From the NCBI GenBank assembly GCA_964036295.1, contig OZ038466.1, forward strand, positions 2,976,001 to 3,040,000: a DNA stretch of 64,000 bases, in the 5' to 3' direction. The number at the start of each line of letters is the position of its first letter. The first letter of the stretch is position 1. This DNA comes from Plumapathes pennacea. Taxonomy: Eukaryota > Cnidaria > Anthozoa > Antipatharia > Myriopathidae. The notes beneath the pieces were generated by a model. The model was given only the letters and a program-made list of their open reading frames with translations. It did not search any database and had not been told where the DNA came from. Both the position numbers and the translations under genes were made by a program. Below, piece after piece: positions 12,801 through 24,854 of this stretch.

Positions 12801-15800
12801 TGGAAAATACGCCACTCGGGTCCCGGATGTAGTTTCGTATGGATTTTACGCACGGTATATTTTCCAGTAAAACACTCGTGTCTATATAATAAAGCATGAT
12901 ACCAAATGTCGATGTGAAACATCCTGAGTAACTGCAATACTCTTTGGTTTGTTATAACAGGCTTACAAACAATGAGAGCAAACAAATGACTTTTATGTCG
13001 AGTGTCAAATTTTCATGGAATTATTCGTTCCCCTGCGAAAAGGTTTTTTACATTCAGGAACTAAGCTATATAGAGGACTGGCTGCCATGTCTTCCCTCAT
13101 ATGATAACGTTGTCCGGGTGCTTTGCAATTATTATTTGTTGTAGTGCAGTTTAACAAATTTGACCCGGGAAAGTGGGGTCTTGCACGGGAATTGTACTTA
13201 TCAGAAACCATTAGGCATTCATTCACAGCCACTAAATGATCGGGACTTGCACTGTGTAGTAATTATAAGACAAAAAAGAAAAAAAAAGAAAAAGCTGGCG
13301 AAACAGGGGGCCTATACATGAATCTAATCATGTTGAGAATGCCAGACAACAGGAAACCCAGTTTCAGTGTATGTCAACTCGAATGCCCCACAATGGGACA
13401 TCCAATGGGAACAAACACTTGAACGGGGCAGGAAATCCAGTTTCGCATGTATCAACTACAGAAAATTCCTGATTAAAAGAACCCCGAGAATTTCCGGCTG
13501 ATTTTCCATTATCTCACGTTTGCAACGTTGCCTTTTCCTGCCAATCATAGACATTTTCCCAGGATCATGGTATTAGCTGTATTAAAGTTCGACGGATTTT
13601 TTTTTTTTAGCAATCGTGAGCGGCTAAAACTGCGCTGTCCTTGTCTTTATTTGCCGTCGTATTATTAGCAGTGGTATGGCTGCAACATTAACGACAAAGT
13701 GTCTAGTGTCGTTGCTGATACGTGTTCCCGGCACAAAAGGGATTCTTGACGCACAATGCCAACTGAGTGCGTCAGCCCAGCTTCCAGGGCGTTCGGGGTA
13801 CACTCCCGGGAAAAAAAAATGATACTTGGTTTTCCAAAACGCAACTTCCTCAGGCTGACAACTAACTTCTGAAAAATCTAACTGGTTTCCAAAAAGCGGG
13901 TGCTTTTTTTGGATCCGTGCCAAAATCCATTTGTGTTCCGCCGGTAATCATGCGGCTCTTCTGATTATTATTGTGGAGATTGATTAGATTGTGGAGTTAG
14001 ATTAGATTGTTGGCACTCGTTCACAAGGGTTCAGAAGAAGGTTTATCAATATCCATATACCACGTTCGGGTTACCGGTTAGTTTTAGGATTAGGGTTACG
14101 GTTAGATTTAGGGTGTCAGGATATCCTTCTGAGCCGTGTGAACGTACCAACCGTCCTTTATAATTACTAGAGCGCGTTTCGGATGACTGCCAGTGAAAAC
14201 CAAAACCAAAGCAATCAAAAAGCCAATCAATGAGGCGAGCAAAAACACGCTCGATTTGAGTTGATTTGACTTCCAATTAGAAGTACGAGCAAAACAAAAC
14301 AAACAAACAAACAAACAAAAAAAAAAAAAAAAACACCAAGTAATTGCAATTGGTTTTACAAACCAATCAGCAGAGTGAGAACACACCATCGCTACTTGCT
14401 TTCTGGCGCGAGAATATCGCAACCAGGTTTTGTTTTTGCTCTTGATTGGCCAAGAATGTTGCTAAACTTGTTAGAACCGATCGGAAAGCGTAGCAAACGG
14501 AAAACCAAAGCAGTCACACGATTTAATACTTTTCACAGTCGTGCGAAAACGGCTCTAATGTCCACCCAGGGACATCCGCGCTGATCCGGTAAACTGCGGC
14601 GCATTCCAACACGTCAATTTCGCAAAAGGTTTTCATGTTCTGATATTATCACAATAATGACCTAGTTTTACGCCGGGCGGTGTGAGTCGTTCTTACACAG
14701 TCTACATTAGTAGTCGGTTGCCCTGTGTATTGAGATGAAAATGCACCCATAATTGTTTAAATACAATATTTAAGGTGATTCCATTAATTGTTTTGCATTG
14801 CGCATCTTTACTGCGCTTAATACTTTCGAGATGGTAGACACTGAGAACCACTGAAATTTCAAGATGGAAAGTTTTTTTGAGCTTGGGAGTGACCAAGAGT
14901 TAAAGTATGTTGCGTTATTTCTTCGTCGGAGCAAATGGAAGAGTAAATAAAAAATGCTGTAAACTGCTGGCCTCCTTCCATAAGAACATGTGAACCGTAT
15001 CATTTATATTTTAAGAAGCAAGAACCATATATTTAAGAAGCAAACTGTAACCTTCAGCCTATATATAAGATGTTGTATATTCTCCAGAGGGATTTATTAT
15101 CTTTTCGCAAAGTTTTCTATTTCTATTTATGATTTCTTGAGGGCTTGCAAGTGTCTAAAACCTTAAATTAAATCACATTTTGTTTCTCTCTGTCGTCATT
15201 ATCCTTCAAACACTCTATGCAGTTTGAGATTTATCGTTATTCTTTCCTTCGGTCGTAGTGAAAGCGTTGAATGCATCTTTGCTGGACGTTTGTCAGAAAT
15301 ACAGAGGTAAGTAATAACATGCCTTCACTAACCATACGTTTGAACTCTTATATCTTTATAAAATAACTATGATACTACGCGTGCCCTTATTGGCTAAATA
15401 ACCGTGTTAGATACAGTATATTACACGCTGACATGATACGCGATGTTTTTTACTTGGCTAATTATTTTATAAAAGAAATACATAACGTGTTCCTGTGTAA
15501 TATAGTCTCATCTAAACACTTGGGAAGTTGGGAGAACACTCGAGTTGCGCCGGAAACCACTCGGCGGCCTCGTGGTTTTCTTACGCTACTCTCGTGTTCT
15601 CCCAACTTCCCGCGTGTTTAGATGAGGCTATATTACACAGTGACGCGTTATATATTTCTTAAATATTATACATGCTCAAGACCAAAATCGCCGCATTACA
15701 TGCATTTTTAACCAAATAATCACTATTCAATCAATCTTTGATCAAAATTGATCAAAATTTTGAGAATCAAACTTGAAAATCACAGTTGGTGTGATATCCG

Positions 15801-16743
15801 CGTATCTTACTGGCATGTACATTACTAGTAACGGCTCGGTAAATATCCACCGCTATTCACCGACACTGAGGCGAATAATTGTTTTAGTATATACCACACA
15901 AGTTTAATAGCCAACTCCCAAATAGCTGTTTTATTTCCGACAAAAGTGGACAAAAGTTGGGTTCGCGCGCCATTTTGTTTTACCGGAAGCCGCCGGGAGG
16001 TGAATAGTACTTGATATTCCGAGATTGAGGAACCAATCAGAGCGCGCGAAAAGTACTATTCACTTGTTTGGTATATACTAATGTGTTTTATCCTTTAAAT
16101 AATCAGGTCAGGACATTTATGAATTGTTTTGATGTTTTAAAACTTCACAGGCGTTGCAGAGTATGCGCAGTTCATTTGTAAAAACTACCCTGTGGATACT
16201 TCCTACGGAAAAGGTTAGTCAGTTGAAGGGACAAAGGCTCAGGAAATTGGGAATCTTGGTTTGTCAGTCACAAAACATAAAACAATTTCGCAATATATAA
16301 CATACCAGCGAGTTCATGGTTATAGTACTCGTCTTTACTCCACAGTTCTCGACTGCACAACGGACGACGATCCAAAAAGAACCTTTTTTAGTTCCGGTGT
16401 GAAACGATATAACAGGCGACCGAAAATCATACGGAATGACTGGGCAGGTCACTACTTCGTCTACGCTCACTTGGTATTTGCTGAAGCCACTCAGAACACA
16501 ATTTCTATCAGCTACGAATACAATGCAACGGCAACTGAGTTGGCAAATGTAGTTTCGAAAGAGATTACAACGAACACTGTTTCTGTGGATCTGTTTGGTG
16601 CGGTGCACCTGATGAACGACGCAGGGCTTTACCTCAAAGTGAAAGAAAATAATAAGCTAACCATAAAAGGAAAGGAGTCTTTCTTTGGACTTTATCTGCT
16701 GCGGGAAGTGGACGCCAGCTCAAACCCTGGACCTGATCAGTAA
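9847..16743 (+). CDS. Type II membrane TNF-superfamily-like ligand with coiled-coil stalk
   Basis: Six exons: 9847-10134, 10292-10331, 11591-11635, 15259-15306, 16151-16213, 16268-16743 (TAA). They join in one frame (960 nt, 319 residues); every junction after the first is phase 1. Residues 1-14 are a short cytoplasmic N-terminus. Residues about 15-36 (IWKIWIVLVFFTCLCYIV) are a single membrane anchor. Residues about 40-80 form a heptad-like coiled coil (VQELESIVELLKEKMDTLES). The last exon encodes a TNF homology domain: WAGHYFVYAHLVF core strand, LFGAVHLMNDAGLYLKV, and terminal SFFGLYLL. A minimal basic RNNR site near residue 106 could allow shedding but is weak. Such ligands act as cell-surface or shed trimers. 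The TNF fold is divergent, so the receptor cannot be named. It follows the collagen-TNF gene on the same strand, suggesting a local ligand cluster. Confidence 0.8.
12078..12214. repeat. Fold-back element (about 60-bp arms)
   Basis: Left arm about 12078-12139 (TTATTACACGGGAAGGAG...) and right arm about 12153-12214 (...GACTTTTCGTGTAATAA) are imperfect reverse complements around a 13-bp centre. It lies in an intron of the TNF-like gene. A partial relative of the next fold-back element sits just upstream at about 12022-12060 (ATTACACGGCGGCGCCAAG). Confidence 0.7.
12458..12550. repeat. Direct repeat of the right end of the MITE at 12705-12893
   Basis: About 92 bp beginning GGAAAATACGCCACTCGGG and ending CTATATAATAA recur almost unchanged at 12798-12891. 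This is a truncated copy of the same element in the same orientation. Confidence 0.75.
12560..12698. repeat. Fold-back element with ACGAACGAGCG centre
   Basis: Left arm 12560-12618 (ATTACACGGCGGCGCG...) and right arm 12640-12698 (...AAGCCGCCGTGTAAT) are near-perfect inverted repeats of 59 bp. The 21-bp centre holds the remainder of ACGAACGAGCGCTTCGC. Similar centres occur at about 12433 and in the fold-back at 33330-33466. Confidence 0.75.
12705..12893. repeat. MITE with AT-rich termini (TTTATTATATTAGACACG)
   Basis: About 189 bp with terminal inverted repeats of about 27 bp: left end TTTATTATATTAGACACGAG and right end CTCGTGTCTATATAATAAA. No coding capacity. The interior includes GGAAAATACGCCACTCGGG, shared with the truncated copy upstream. 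Confidence 0.7.
14050..14125. repeat. Degenerate telomere-like TTAGGG repeats
   Basis: The segment GGGTTACCGGTTAGTTTTAGG followed by ATTAGGGTTACGGTTAGATTTAGGG resembles decayed (TTAGGG)n. A short related TAACCCTAACCCC motif occurs near 17060. It lies in an intron of the TNF-like gene. Confidence 0.4.
14293..14333. repeat. (CAAA)n microsatellite and poly-A
   Basis: A run of AAACAAACAAAC is followed by poly-A of about 20 bases. Simple sequence in an intron. Confidence 0.8.
15482..15651. repeat. Fold-back element (about 58-bp arms)
   Basis: Left arm 15482-15539 (ATAACGTGTTCCTGTGTAAT...GGGAGAACAC) and right arm 15594-15651 (GTGTTCTCCCAACTTCCCG...) are inverted repeats around a 54-bp loop. Weaker complementarity extends outward to about 15460 and 15670. 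It lies in an intron of the TNF-like gene and has no coding capacity. Confidence 0.75.
15894..16081. repeat. MITE with TTAGTATATACC termini
   Basis: About 188 bp. Left end TTAGTATATACCACACAAGT and right end ACTTGTTTGGTATATACTAA are terminal inverted repeats. The GC-rich interior contains CCAATCAGAGCGCGCGAA. It lies about 70 bp before an exon of the TNF-like gene. Confidence 0.65.
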
Positions 16744-19709
16744 GTAGTAAGTAAGTAGTCGTGTTTTGGCAAACTATTGTGAAGTGCAGAACTGATATTT
16801 TCGGTCCCAAGACGGCCAGTCTTGCAACGATCATTTAGTAAGAAGTCACTTTTTTTTTATAAGCGACCCCTCTAAAACTATTGGCGCGCCACTCCGTCGT
16901 CGTATAAAAGTGAAAACGGAGCACGTGCCGTGACACGCCAGAAGCAGTTGTTTTTGGACCACCAATAACATTTCTATTTAATGTCCACGTTATTTTCGAT
17001 TGGAAAAAAGGAAACGCGTGCCGTTTCCAACAAGCGCCCCCCCCCCCCCCCCGGCCATTAACCCTAACCCCATCCCTAAACTAAATCCCCCCCCCCCCCC
17101 TCTCGGTCCAAAAACTAACTTTGCATTCTAGGTACTGATTCGATTTTTTTTTTAATGGTAAATACGGAAGTAATCATCGTATTGAGTGATCTTCCACATT
17201 ACGTGGACAAAAACGAGTGTGCGCTACTTACTTGTGGACTCGAACTTTACGAAGTCAAATCATCATATTCAGTGACTGTTGATCGACGTTTATCGAGACG
17301 GTTCGTTTTTCCTTGCAACCCAAAACCTGATAAATCAAGAATACAAACGTTTACGCAAACAATTCGACCCCACAACCACAATGCATTGTGTGCTCAGTCC
17401 AGGTTAGTCTACGCTAATCCTTCTTTAGTCCCTCGAAAAAAAAAAAAAAAAAAAAAAAAAAAACATGCTTTAATCAAATCTCAAATAACGAACTTGCTTT
17501 AGCTTTAAATAACCTTTCAAGAGAAATCTTTCAGGAATTAGCGTAATCGAACTTTGAACAACTCGTCTGGTGTTGGTCATTTTTAGATATACGAAGTTCA
17601 ACCTGGCACTCTATTCAGACGCAATCTTCTTCATTGCGACTGTCTTGGTGAACTTTGTCTTTAACTCGAGCATTCGTTTTGCTTTGTTCTTGTTCAAATT
17701 TGACCGTCGAAAAGCTCCCGGATGAAACTAAAAAAGCAAGCAATGCATTGTGGTCGAAGGATGTTGCATTATTCTCAGAAACGGACAATTTTATAATAAA
17801 CAGTTTCGACAAATAAAAGGACCGAAGAAAGGCACGACTCAACCTACAGACAATCCAACTCCTTCAAAAAAGAAAGTTTACATTTTTATCAAAATGTTAT
17901 CATATGTAACATCTAATCTGTAAATATATAACAGCTCAATTTCATTGACTGAAAAAGTCTCGTGTTGGGATATAATTTAACACGACTTAACCAATCAGAT
18001 TGTGCACTGTATATGCCATATGTTTGTAATATGAGAATGGCTAAGGCACAAAAGCCAGTCAGTTGGTAAGTCTATTAATGAACAATCAGTAATGTATATA
18101 CTGGTATCACAAGTTTGATTGCATTTGGAGATTCACTGAACATTTTCTATATTGTTTGTAGTCTTTTAGCATTCCTCGTGTCACTTTTATTAGTTATTTT
18201 GCCAAATAACACTCTGGGCCCAATTCCTCAAAGCTCGATCAACTAAATTACTTTTATCAACCTCTTGCCTGACATACTGCAGTCAAAGACCAACTAAAAA
18301 CATATATTGATGTTGTGCTCTGAAGGAAACCTTTCCATTCCCAGGCTTAACAAAAATGACAAACACATTTACACCAAATCAAGGAGTAGTAAAATTGTGC
18401 TTTGATAACAGAGCCCAGAAAGTTTATTGGAAATGTCCTGAAGTTATTGGATTCATGGATCAAAAAGTGTTCAGTGACTGTGTGTTTAGTTTTGTGTGAC
18501 ATGGACCTTAATTTATAGCACATGATTATTTAACCTGACAAAGAACTGAGTTCTGCCACCAAAATGTAAGATGAAGTCTATTTTTACTTGTAAGAGAACA
18601 TCTGATCTCCAAATTGCTCCTCAGGTTTTACAAATAATGACAAAAACTGCTATTAGATTGAGCTGAGTATCCTTTCCAAAAACCTTCACCTTTTTCAAAG
18701 GGTTAAAAGAAACAAGGCCAAATAATTTAAGAAAAACTGTGTTCAACACAGATATTGGGAACTAATAATTTATGTTGTTCACTTCAAAGGAAAAATGATC
18801 TTCATTCAAGCTGACCAGGTTATCAATTTTCCTAGTACTACCCATGCATTTTGTTCAAACAAGATTGGGAGAATTAAGACCAATGTTTTGTGGCTTGAAG
18901 GGGTCAGATCATTCTGATAGCAGTTGCAAGATTTGACAACTATTTAACCCTAACTAAAAATGTCAGCTTACACAATCTGTACAGCATTAATTATACCCAT
19001 ATTACACATTTTATATCTATGCTGACATAGACCTAGCTAGTTCTTACATGCCGAACGACTACATTGTTATGCAAATATGAGTCTTTCAATGTTGTTGAAG
19101 CTCTTTTATAGCAAGACATTTTGTATAATAAAGAAATAATATAATGGTTGAATCAGCTTAAATGAGATCTCCACCCCTCACATATGGGTTCCATCCCTCG
19201 CTTATAGGTCTATTTGTCTGGTAACAGAAAGGTTGTTTCAAGTCTCTGTCCTCAGTGCTTCACAAAGAGATACCATACATAAAGAACTCAAAAAGAAGTA
19301 CAAAACCTGCTTTCTTGCCACATGTTGGAATATTGAGCCTTTGATTTTTCCCCATAGCTATCTTCTTTGCAACTGCTTTTTAAAGTTGTTGAATTCTTTT
19401 GGAAGAGGGGCAGGGAGGGAGGAGTGGGTAAGGTGGACTAATAGTGAATCAATCTTTATAATTCAAAATTCCTTATGAAAAGGAACCATACTCTATTACC
19501 TCTTGGGGGATATATCGCTGGTAGTTTAACCTTCGTATCTGGGGCACCCAGTACATACGGGTGAAACTGGTATGCCCGGTAAAATAATAACAAACGTTTG
19601 GCCTGCCTGTACAGACACTGCAGGCCACGCAGGCAGGTGGCAGTTAGTTATACAACTTCTACACCGACTACAGAACTGCGCAGCTCTGCTGAGACTATTG
19701 GACTATCAA
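16744..19709. other. Intergenic spacer after the TNF-like gene
   Basis: No gene is recognised. Poly-C runs lie at 17037-17052 and about 17087-17100, and a poly-A run at 17436-17463. Two AATAAA hexamers at 17795-17800 and 17812-17817 could end a long 3' UTR of the TNF-like gene, about 1 kb after its stop. An open frame at 17155-17502 ends in the poly-A run and resembles no known protein. Confidence 0.4.
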
Positions 19710-19850
19710 GGGCGCTTTCCATTTGACCAAAAATCAAATGGAACCGCAAGTTTTCGGCAAGAAATTTTCGGAAATTGTGGACAACTTCTCGAGTTTGTCC
19801 TCTTTTTTGGAAAATTCCGGGATGACCGATGGTCAAATGAAAAGTGCCCC
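19710..19850. repeat. MITE with GGGCGCTTTCCATTTGACC termini
   Basis: Left end GGGCGCTTTCCATTTGACCA and right end TGGTCAAATGAAAAGTGCCCC are terminal inverted repeats about 140 bp apart. The interior has additional partial complementarity. Non-coding. Confidence 0.65.
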
Positions 19851-20229
19851 AGGTCTATCAAAAGTTTCGGAAAACCGGGGGGAATTGCAGGCGCGCACTG
19901 GAATATTATTTTCTAACCCGGAAGCAACGCTTCACCTTATTCTAACGATTCCTTCACTTTACAAGGCAAAGAAATTAACCTGGTGCACAACCGTTACACT
20001 GAGTTGGAGAAAACTGTTTAAAAAACATGCATACCTTGTGTCACATAAAAGTCAGTCTCCGTCCGCCATTTTGAATGAAAGCTTCGTCCCCAGGGCCATC
20101 CGCGTGAGGTTGAATCGCGCACGCGTTTTTACGAATAACCGCTGACAGACACTTCGCAGTGCGATGCGCAGAAACCCATAACGTTCATACAGCCTCGGAC
20201 ACCCACAATGCCAGGCAACCTCAGACCTA

Positions 20230-20258
<29 letters not shown>
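20230..20258. repeat. 29-bp poly-C tract
   Basis: An uninterrupted run of C, immediately followed by GGGCAG. Simple sequence, likely variable in length and error-prone in assembly. Confidence 0.9.
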
Positions 20259-20260
<2 letters not shown>

Positions 20261-20269
20261 GCAGTCTCC

Positions 20270-20401
20270 ATCTTGTAACAAGGATTTCTTTGCAAATATT
20301 TATCAGTGGCCTGAAAATCACTGTGCAGAGTTAAAATGCTTGTTTTTCTGTAAAATGAATTATGGACTTGATCAAAGCCTGCATATTTCCATGGCAACAT
20401 A
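20270..20401. repeat. Dispersed repeat related to 45278-45520
   Basis: It contains AAGGATTTCTTTGCAAATAT followed by CCTGAAAATCACTGT, and later TTGATCAAAGCCTGCAT and TTTCCATGGCA. The same blocks occur at 45278-45520 in a different order. No coding potential. Confidence 0.45.
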
Positions 20402-23400
20402 ACTATTTTGCGATAGCAGTGATTACATTAGAAGCATATAGTATCTTATTCACGATGTTGATCAGAGTTGTGATCTAACTGACCCGCATACATGTTCATA
20501 AAACAATTGATAACTGTATGACAATGTCATCGACCCCGCGCAATCTGTGAAAACTGCGTTGGCGGTGGTAAAAAGAGTATAATGAAATTATCGCAGGAAT
20601 AGAGCCGACACAGATTCTTATGTTCTAAATTAGTCAAAGAGAGCCTCACACAGAGGTCAGGCTTTTCATTCTTGCCGACATCAATAAAAAAAACAAAAGA
20701 AGTTTAGAGGTGGTCGTGTTAGAAAAAGAAACTGTAAATGAAAACGAAAGAACACAGGCAGCTCCCATGCAAACGTTCATACTTTATATACCTGAGACTA
20801 TTATGTAGAACAGATTTACCATATACGTGTGCACTGCCTGGGACTTTAGTTCTTAACCATTTTTGCCTCAGAATCTATGCCTTATTTCTCCCGATCCAAT
20901 CTGGGGAAACGTATGCGTAGCCGCTCAAAAGATCGATAGACTGACCACTGCTTGAATTTCTGAACGGCCTTCACTCGGCTCAGCTGTTGGCGGTAGTCTT
21001 GCTGCTCAGTGTCTGCAAGCTTGACACTTGTATTGTGTGTTATCGATATGCACTAACCGTTCCACTTTCCAAGTTGATATCGCGCAGTGTTGAGTCGTTT
21101 CTAGCTGAAAATGATATCTGTGCTATATTTATAGATCGATCTAACGAGGTCGTGAGAGAGTTAAAAAAAAAAGACATACAAGATAAGACACCATTGTGAA
21201 ACTACGGTTTTTAATACCGACTTACATTTTGGGCGGTTGGTATTATTTTCAAAGTTTGAGTGGTCCGTATATAACGGTCCGTTTCTGAATTGTGGGTTTT
21301 TGGCCGTTCGAGATGTCACTTTTTGGCACCTTTTCTTGGTAACGTCAGTCCTCTTAACGGCCACGCCTTCTTTTGCAGTCTGTTGTGCAGAATGATGTGT
21401 TGCACACCATCTGACTAAAAAGTTGAAAAACAAGTGCTTCTCTCAAAACCATCGGGAAGTACTTGAGTAAAGTTGCAATTTTACTTGGATTTGTACGAGG
21501 CTGCGTCTGGAACGCTGTATAACGAATGTTAAAAATCAGTATTCAGCGGCTAGAAAGGGCTTTGTTCCCAGGGCGTTGATTGTCAAAGTGGCCGACACAA
21601 GCAAGTCGGTACTATATCTTTTTAATTTCAGATGGCACACTTCCCGACCAATAAGAAGCGATGATTCCCACGCTAATTTGTGATCCGGGAATATGTATTT
21701 TCTATTTCAATTTGCTTTAGCTAAAGGAGTACAAGAGACATCACAGAAAATTTGGTTAAAATACGACCACAGTTCAGTTGCGCAGATAGCATCCTCGGAG
21801 ACCCTGAGGCAGATCTCTTCAGTTCCTACTTCCCCTCCCCCTCCCCGTCCGCCGCTTTTTGTCGTTCGCCCCAAGATTCCTCCCCATTTCTCCGAGGATG
21901 CGCGATGTTTTCGATCTATCATATTTTTTCAAGGTAGAATTTGCCTTTATTGTTATTATCTATAAATCATTTACATAGTTTACTTGTCCAATTTCTTTCC
22001 GGTGTAATATTCAAAGGTAAGAGTAACAAACCCTGAACATATTTAAATAATTCTCAACGAATGCAGGAGTACGCGATGACAGTCATTTTCTTTCGTAACT
22101 ATAACCGCAGCCTGTGGAAGGACTCCGTGTGGTACATATCTACTTCAGCAGTTTGTTAGGGGTTTCCGCGGATCCTTTGAGAAAGAATCAAAACTGTTTA
22201 AAACACATTGGCTTAATAATCTTACAACGTTAATTGGACAGTCTAGAAGGGCAGCAAGAGATTAGTAAACTACCGCGAATGCTGGTTTTAAAACACACTT
22301 CCTCGTGATACACTTTCTAAAAATGCACATTGCCTTAAATGTATTCGTAGCCTGGTTTTCCCAGATTGCTCGGTTTATTTTTGGGATAAGCAATGCGTGG
22401 CATTTCATGAGGTGCGTAAGTAAAACACACTTAAAACATAAGTAGTAATTTGTGATATGAGAAGTTTTGGCCAGCGAAACAATAGCAGCAAAAAAACAAC
22501 AGAAACTTCAACCAATAAACAGCTATGAATGCCTTGGTGACATCACTTAACGGATTTTCGTTCTCATAAAGCAAGGAAGTAATGACATGTGCGGTCAACG
22601 AGATGCAAGTTCGCGAACCTCATTAGTGAGGTATGTACCCAGTATGGTGTACGATTCGCGCGAACATTTCAGTTTTTCACAAGCCGGCCAAAACAATGAA
22701 GGGTGTTGGAAAAAAACTGCCTGACCATCATCACTTAATGGGTTTCTTCCATTGATGTTCTTCCCCAATTTTGTTTTCAAACGTGCAAAAAGATACTGCC
22801 AACAGAATATTTCCCATCAGCTAGTGTTAGTTTGACCGTAGATCAGTTTCAGTGACTCTTGTCTGCCGGCAATCTAGCAGCAGCTTTTAATCACGTCCTT
22901 AGCCTTCATGGCACCAAGGAACCCAATAGATTCATTCAGTTCTTAGACTTTCATGACGATTTCTGTCGACAACGAGAGCGCATTACAAAGGCCACACAAA
23001 GTTGGAATTTTGAACTTAGTCAGTTGAGTGACTGACTGCCAACACTTATATGACAGAATCCAGTGGGCTATCTCCAAGGTAAACGTCCGTAATCGACTAC
23101 TGAGACACGACCTTGGAGTGACGATAAGAAAATTTACCCCAGCCCCATCCTCTCAGTTCAACGATGAATGGTTGAGCCTTGGTCTAAAATGTTTTCAAGA
23201 AGGTCAGTTAACATCAAATGTGGAGTAGGGGGGACCTGAAGAATCTTTATACGGGGAGTGCCCCCAACTCCCCCCACCCCACGGGCCTGTATCATAAGGG
23301 CTTTCCAGTCCGCTACGTGCGTTCCCTTCCTCCACAATGTTGTCAGCTTTCGATTGCTGTAAGAGCCAACTTCCGCGACCCACTATAGCTTGTCAGGAAA

Positions 23401-24144
23401 ACTTTGCGAACAATTGAAATGTTTTTAAGAAACATTCCCAAATTATGCCAGATTCAGTAAAAAAATTTCAGTATCAAAATCTCCGCGCGAGGTTTACCCT
23501 ATGTACTTCGTAATAAATGTAGTAACAACTTTACTGAAAAACTGGGCTAAACATTCAGTACGCCATAAGTCATTTTGCATTGTGGTAAACTTGCCAGGGG
23601 ACAATGCTCAGTAGACTTTAGCAAAAGCAGTGTAAAATACCAGATTAACACTCGGTCTGATTAACACTAAGTAAGTGCTGTTTAATCCGCGGTTCCGTTC
23701 CTTCTCCATGTACCACTCTATTACTTAACAGAGAAAATTATATTATAGAAGCGCTGGTCTTATCAGTTTTCTCAAGAATCAGTTTTCTGCCTTATGACCA
23801 AGAATTAGTCACAGAGTTGACGTGCTACCAACTCAGGAAAAGATAGCAATAAATTCCACAAAAAAGGCTTAGTTTGGCTGAGAAGCTTACTATGTTGACG
23901 CCAGTCAGTGTACATTGGATATGCTCTGTGTCAGCTATCACTGCTGACTAATATCAATTAAAAGGCTTTTCCGGAAAAGTGGCCTTTTTGTCTGCAATGC
24001 GCCGTTGTTTTGTTGAGCGGCACGATCAAATGAAAGGAAAACCAAATATCCGGGCTTCTCGAGAGGTCTAATTGAAAACTTCACATAACTGCATTCTTCT
24101 GCGGATTAGAAAGGGGAGAATACACTGATTATTGGGTGTTTCAG
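20402..24144. other. Intergenic spacer with no recognised gene
   Basis: Read on both strands, no exon chain or protein-family motif was found. The scattered short open frames have no recognisable composition or splice context. Confidence 0.4.
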
Positions 24145-24854
24145 ACCATATAAGAAGGATCGAGAGAGCGTGTCGACAAAGACAAAAATCAACGAGACAG
24201 AAAAGAGCCGTTGAAGAGGAGCCGGTAAGTGAAGTCATTAAAACCGCTTGTCTTGTTATTTCGACACTCGCAGTAGCAACACTTTGGTTAGGAAGAATGG
24301 AGCGAAGGCAGTTAATTTAGCTTTTGTTTGAATGTTGAATATTTAGCTTTTACGACCCAATCCTCATAGGTACGCGCGAAAACATGTTTCAAAATATAAA
24401 CGAAATATATCCGCAGCCCGTGCGACATTGCCGAGAATTTTAGTGTAGAATTCGTTATATGGAAAAGCAGTGAAAAAACGGCTTGTTCGTGAAGGCTATT
24501 TTTTGGTGTATGCATTTTCGGATTATTTTATCATCAGGTATTTGCTTTTTAATTCGAGTTTAGAGTATTCCGGAAAAAGGCGGAGAGAAAGACAGAAATC
24601 ATTGGTTAATTCACTTTTACTTAAATACAGTAATTCTATAAAATAAGACGTTCACAGCTTCTTAGATTGAAAACCATAGAAAACTGGACACCGAGAGTGA
24701 GAGCCAGATATTGAATGAGGCCGACAGAACCATCGATAGAAATCAGAAAAAGAAAGCTACAGATAATCAACGGCGAGTTATAGTCCAATGTTGCCCAACC
24801 GCAGTTGCATCAAACAGACCCACGCACAAATATATTTTGACCATTACGTCATAA
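24145..24854 (+). other. Two exon-like segments with a furin-type site; unassigned gene fragment
   Basis: Segment 24145-24224 has an acceptor (TGTTTCAG) and a good donor (GTAAGT). It encodes a very basic stretch with CRQRQKSTRQKRAVEEEP, including RQKR, a classical furin cleavage motif. Its donor phase (0) matches an acceptor at 24665 (CTTCTTAG). That opens a 62-codon frame to the stop at 24852-24854, starting IENHRKLDTESESQILNE and rich in charged residues, as in a stalk or coiled coil. No transmembrane exon or TNF domain was found nearby. It may be the remnant of a third membrane ligand gene, or chance. Low confidence. Confidence 0.25.

Noticed and set aside
17155-17502. 115-codon open frame after the TNF-like gene
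   Set aside because: Ends through a poly-A run, no recognisable domain, no supporting splice sites.
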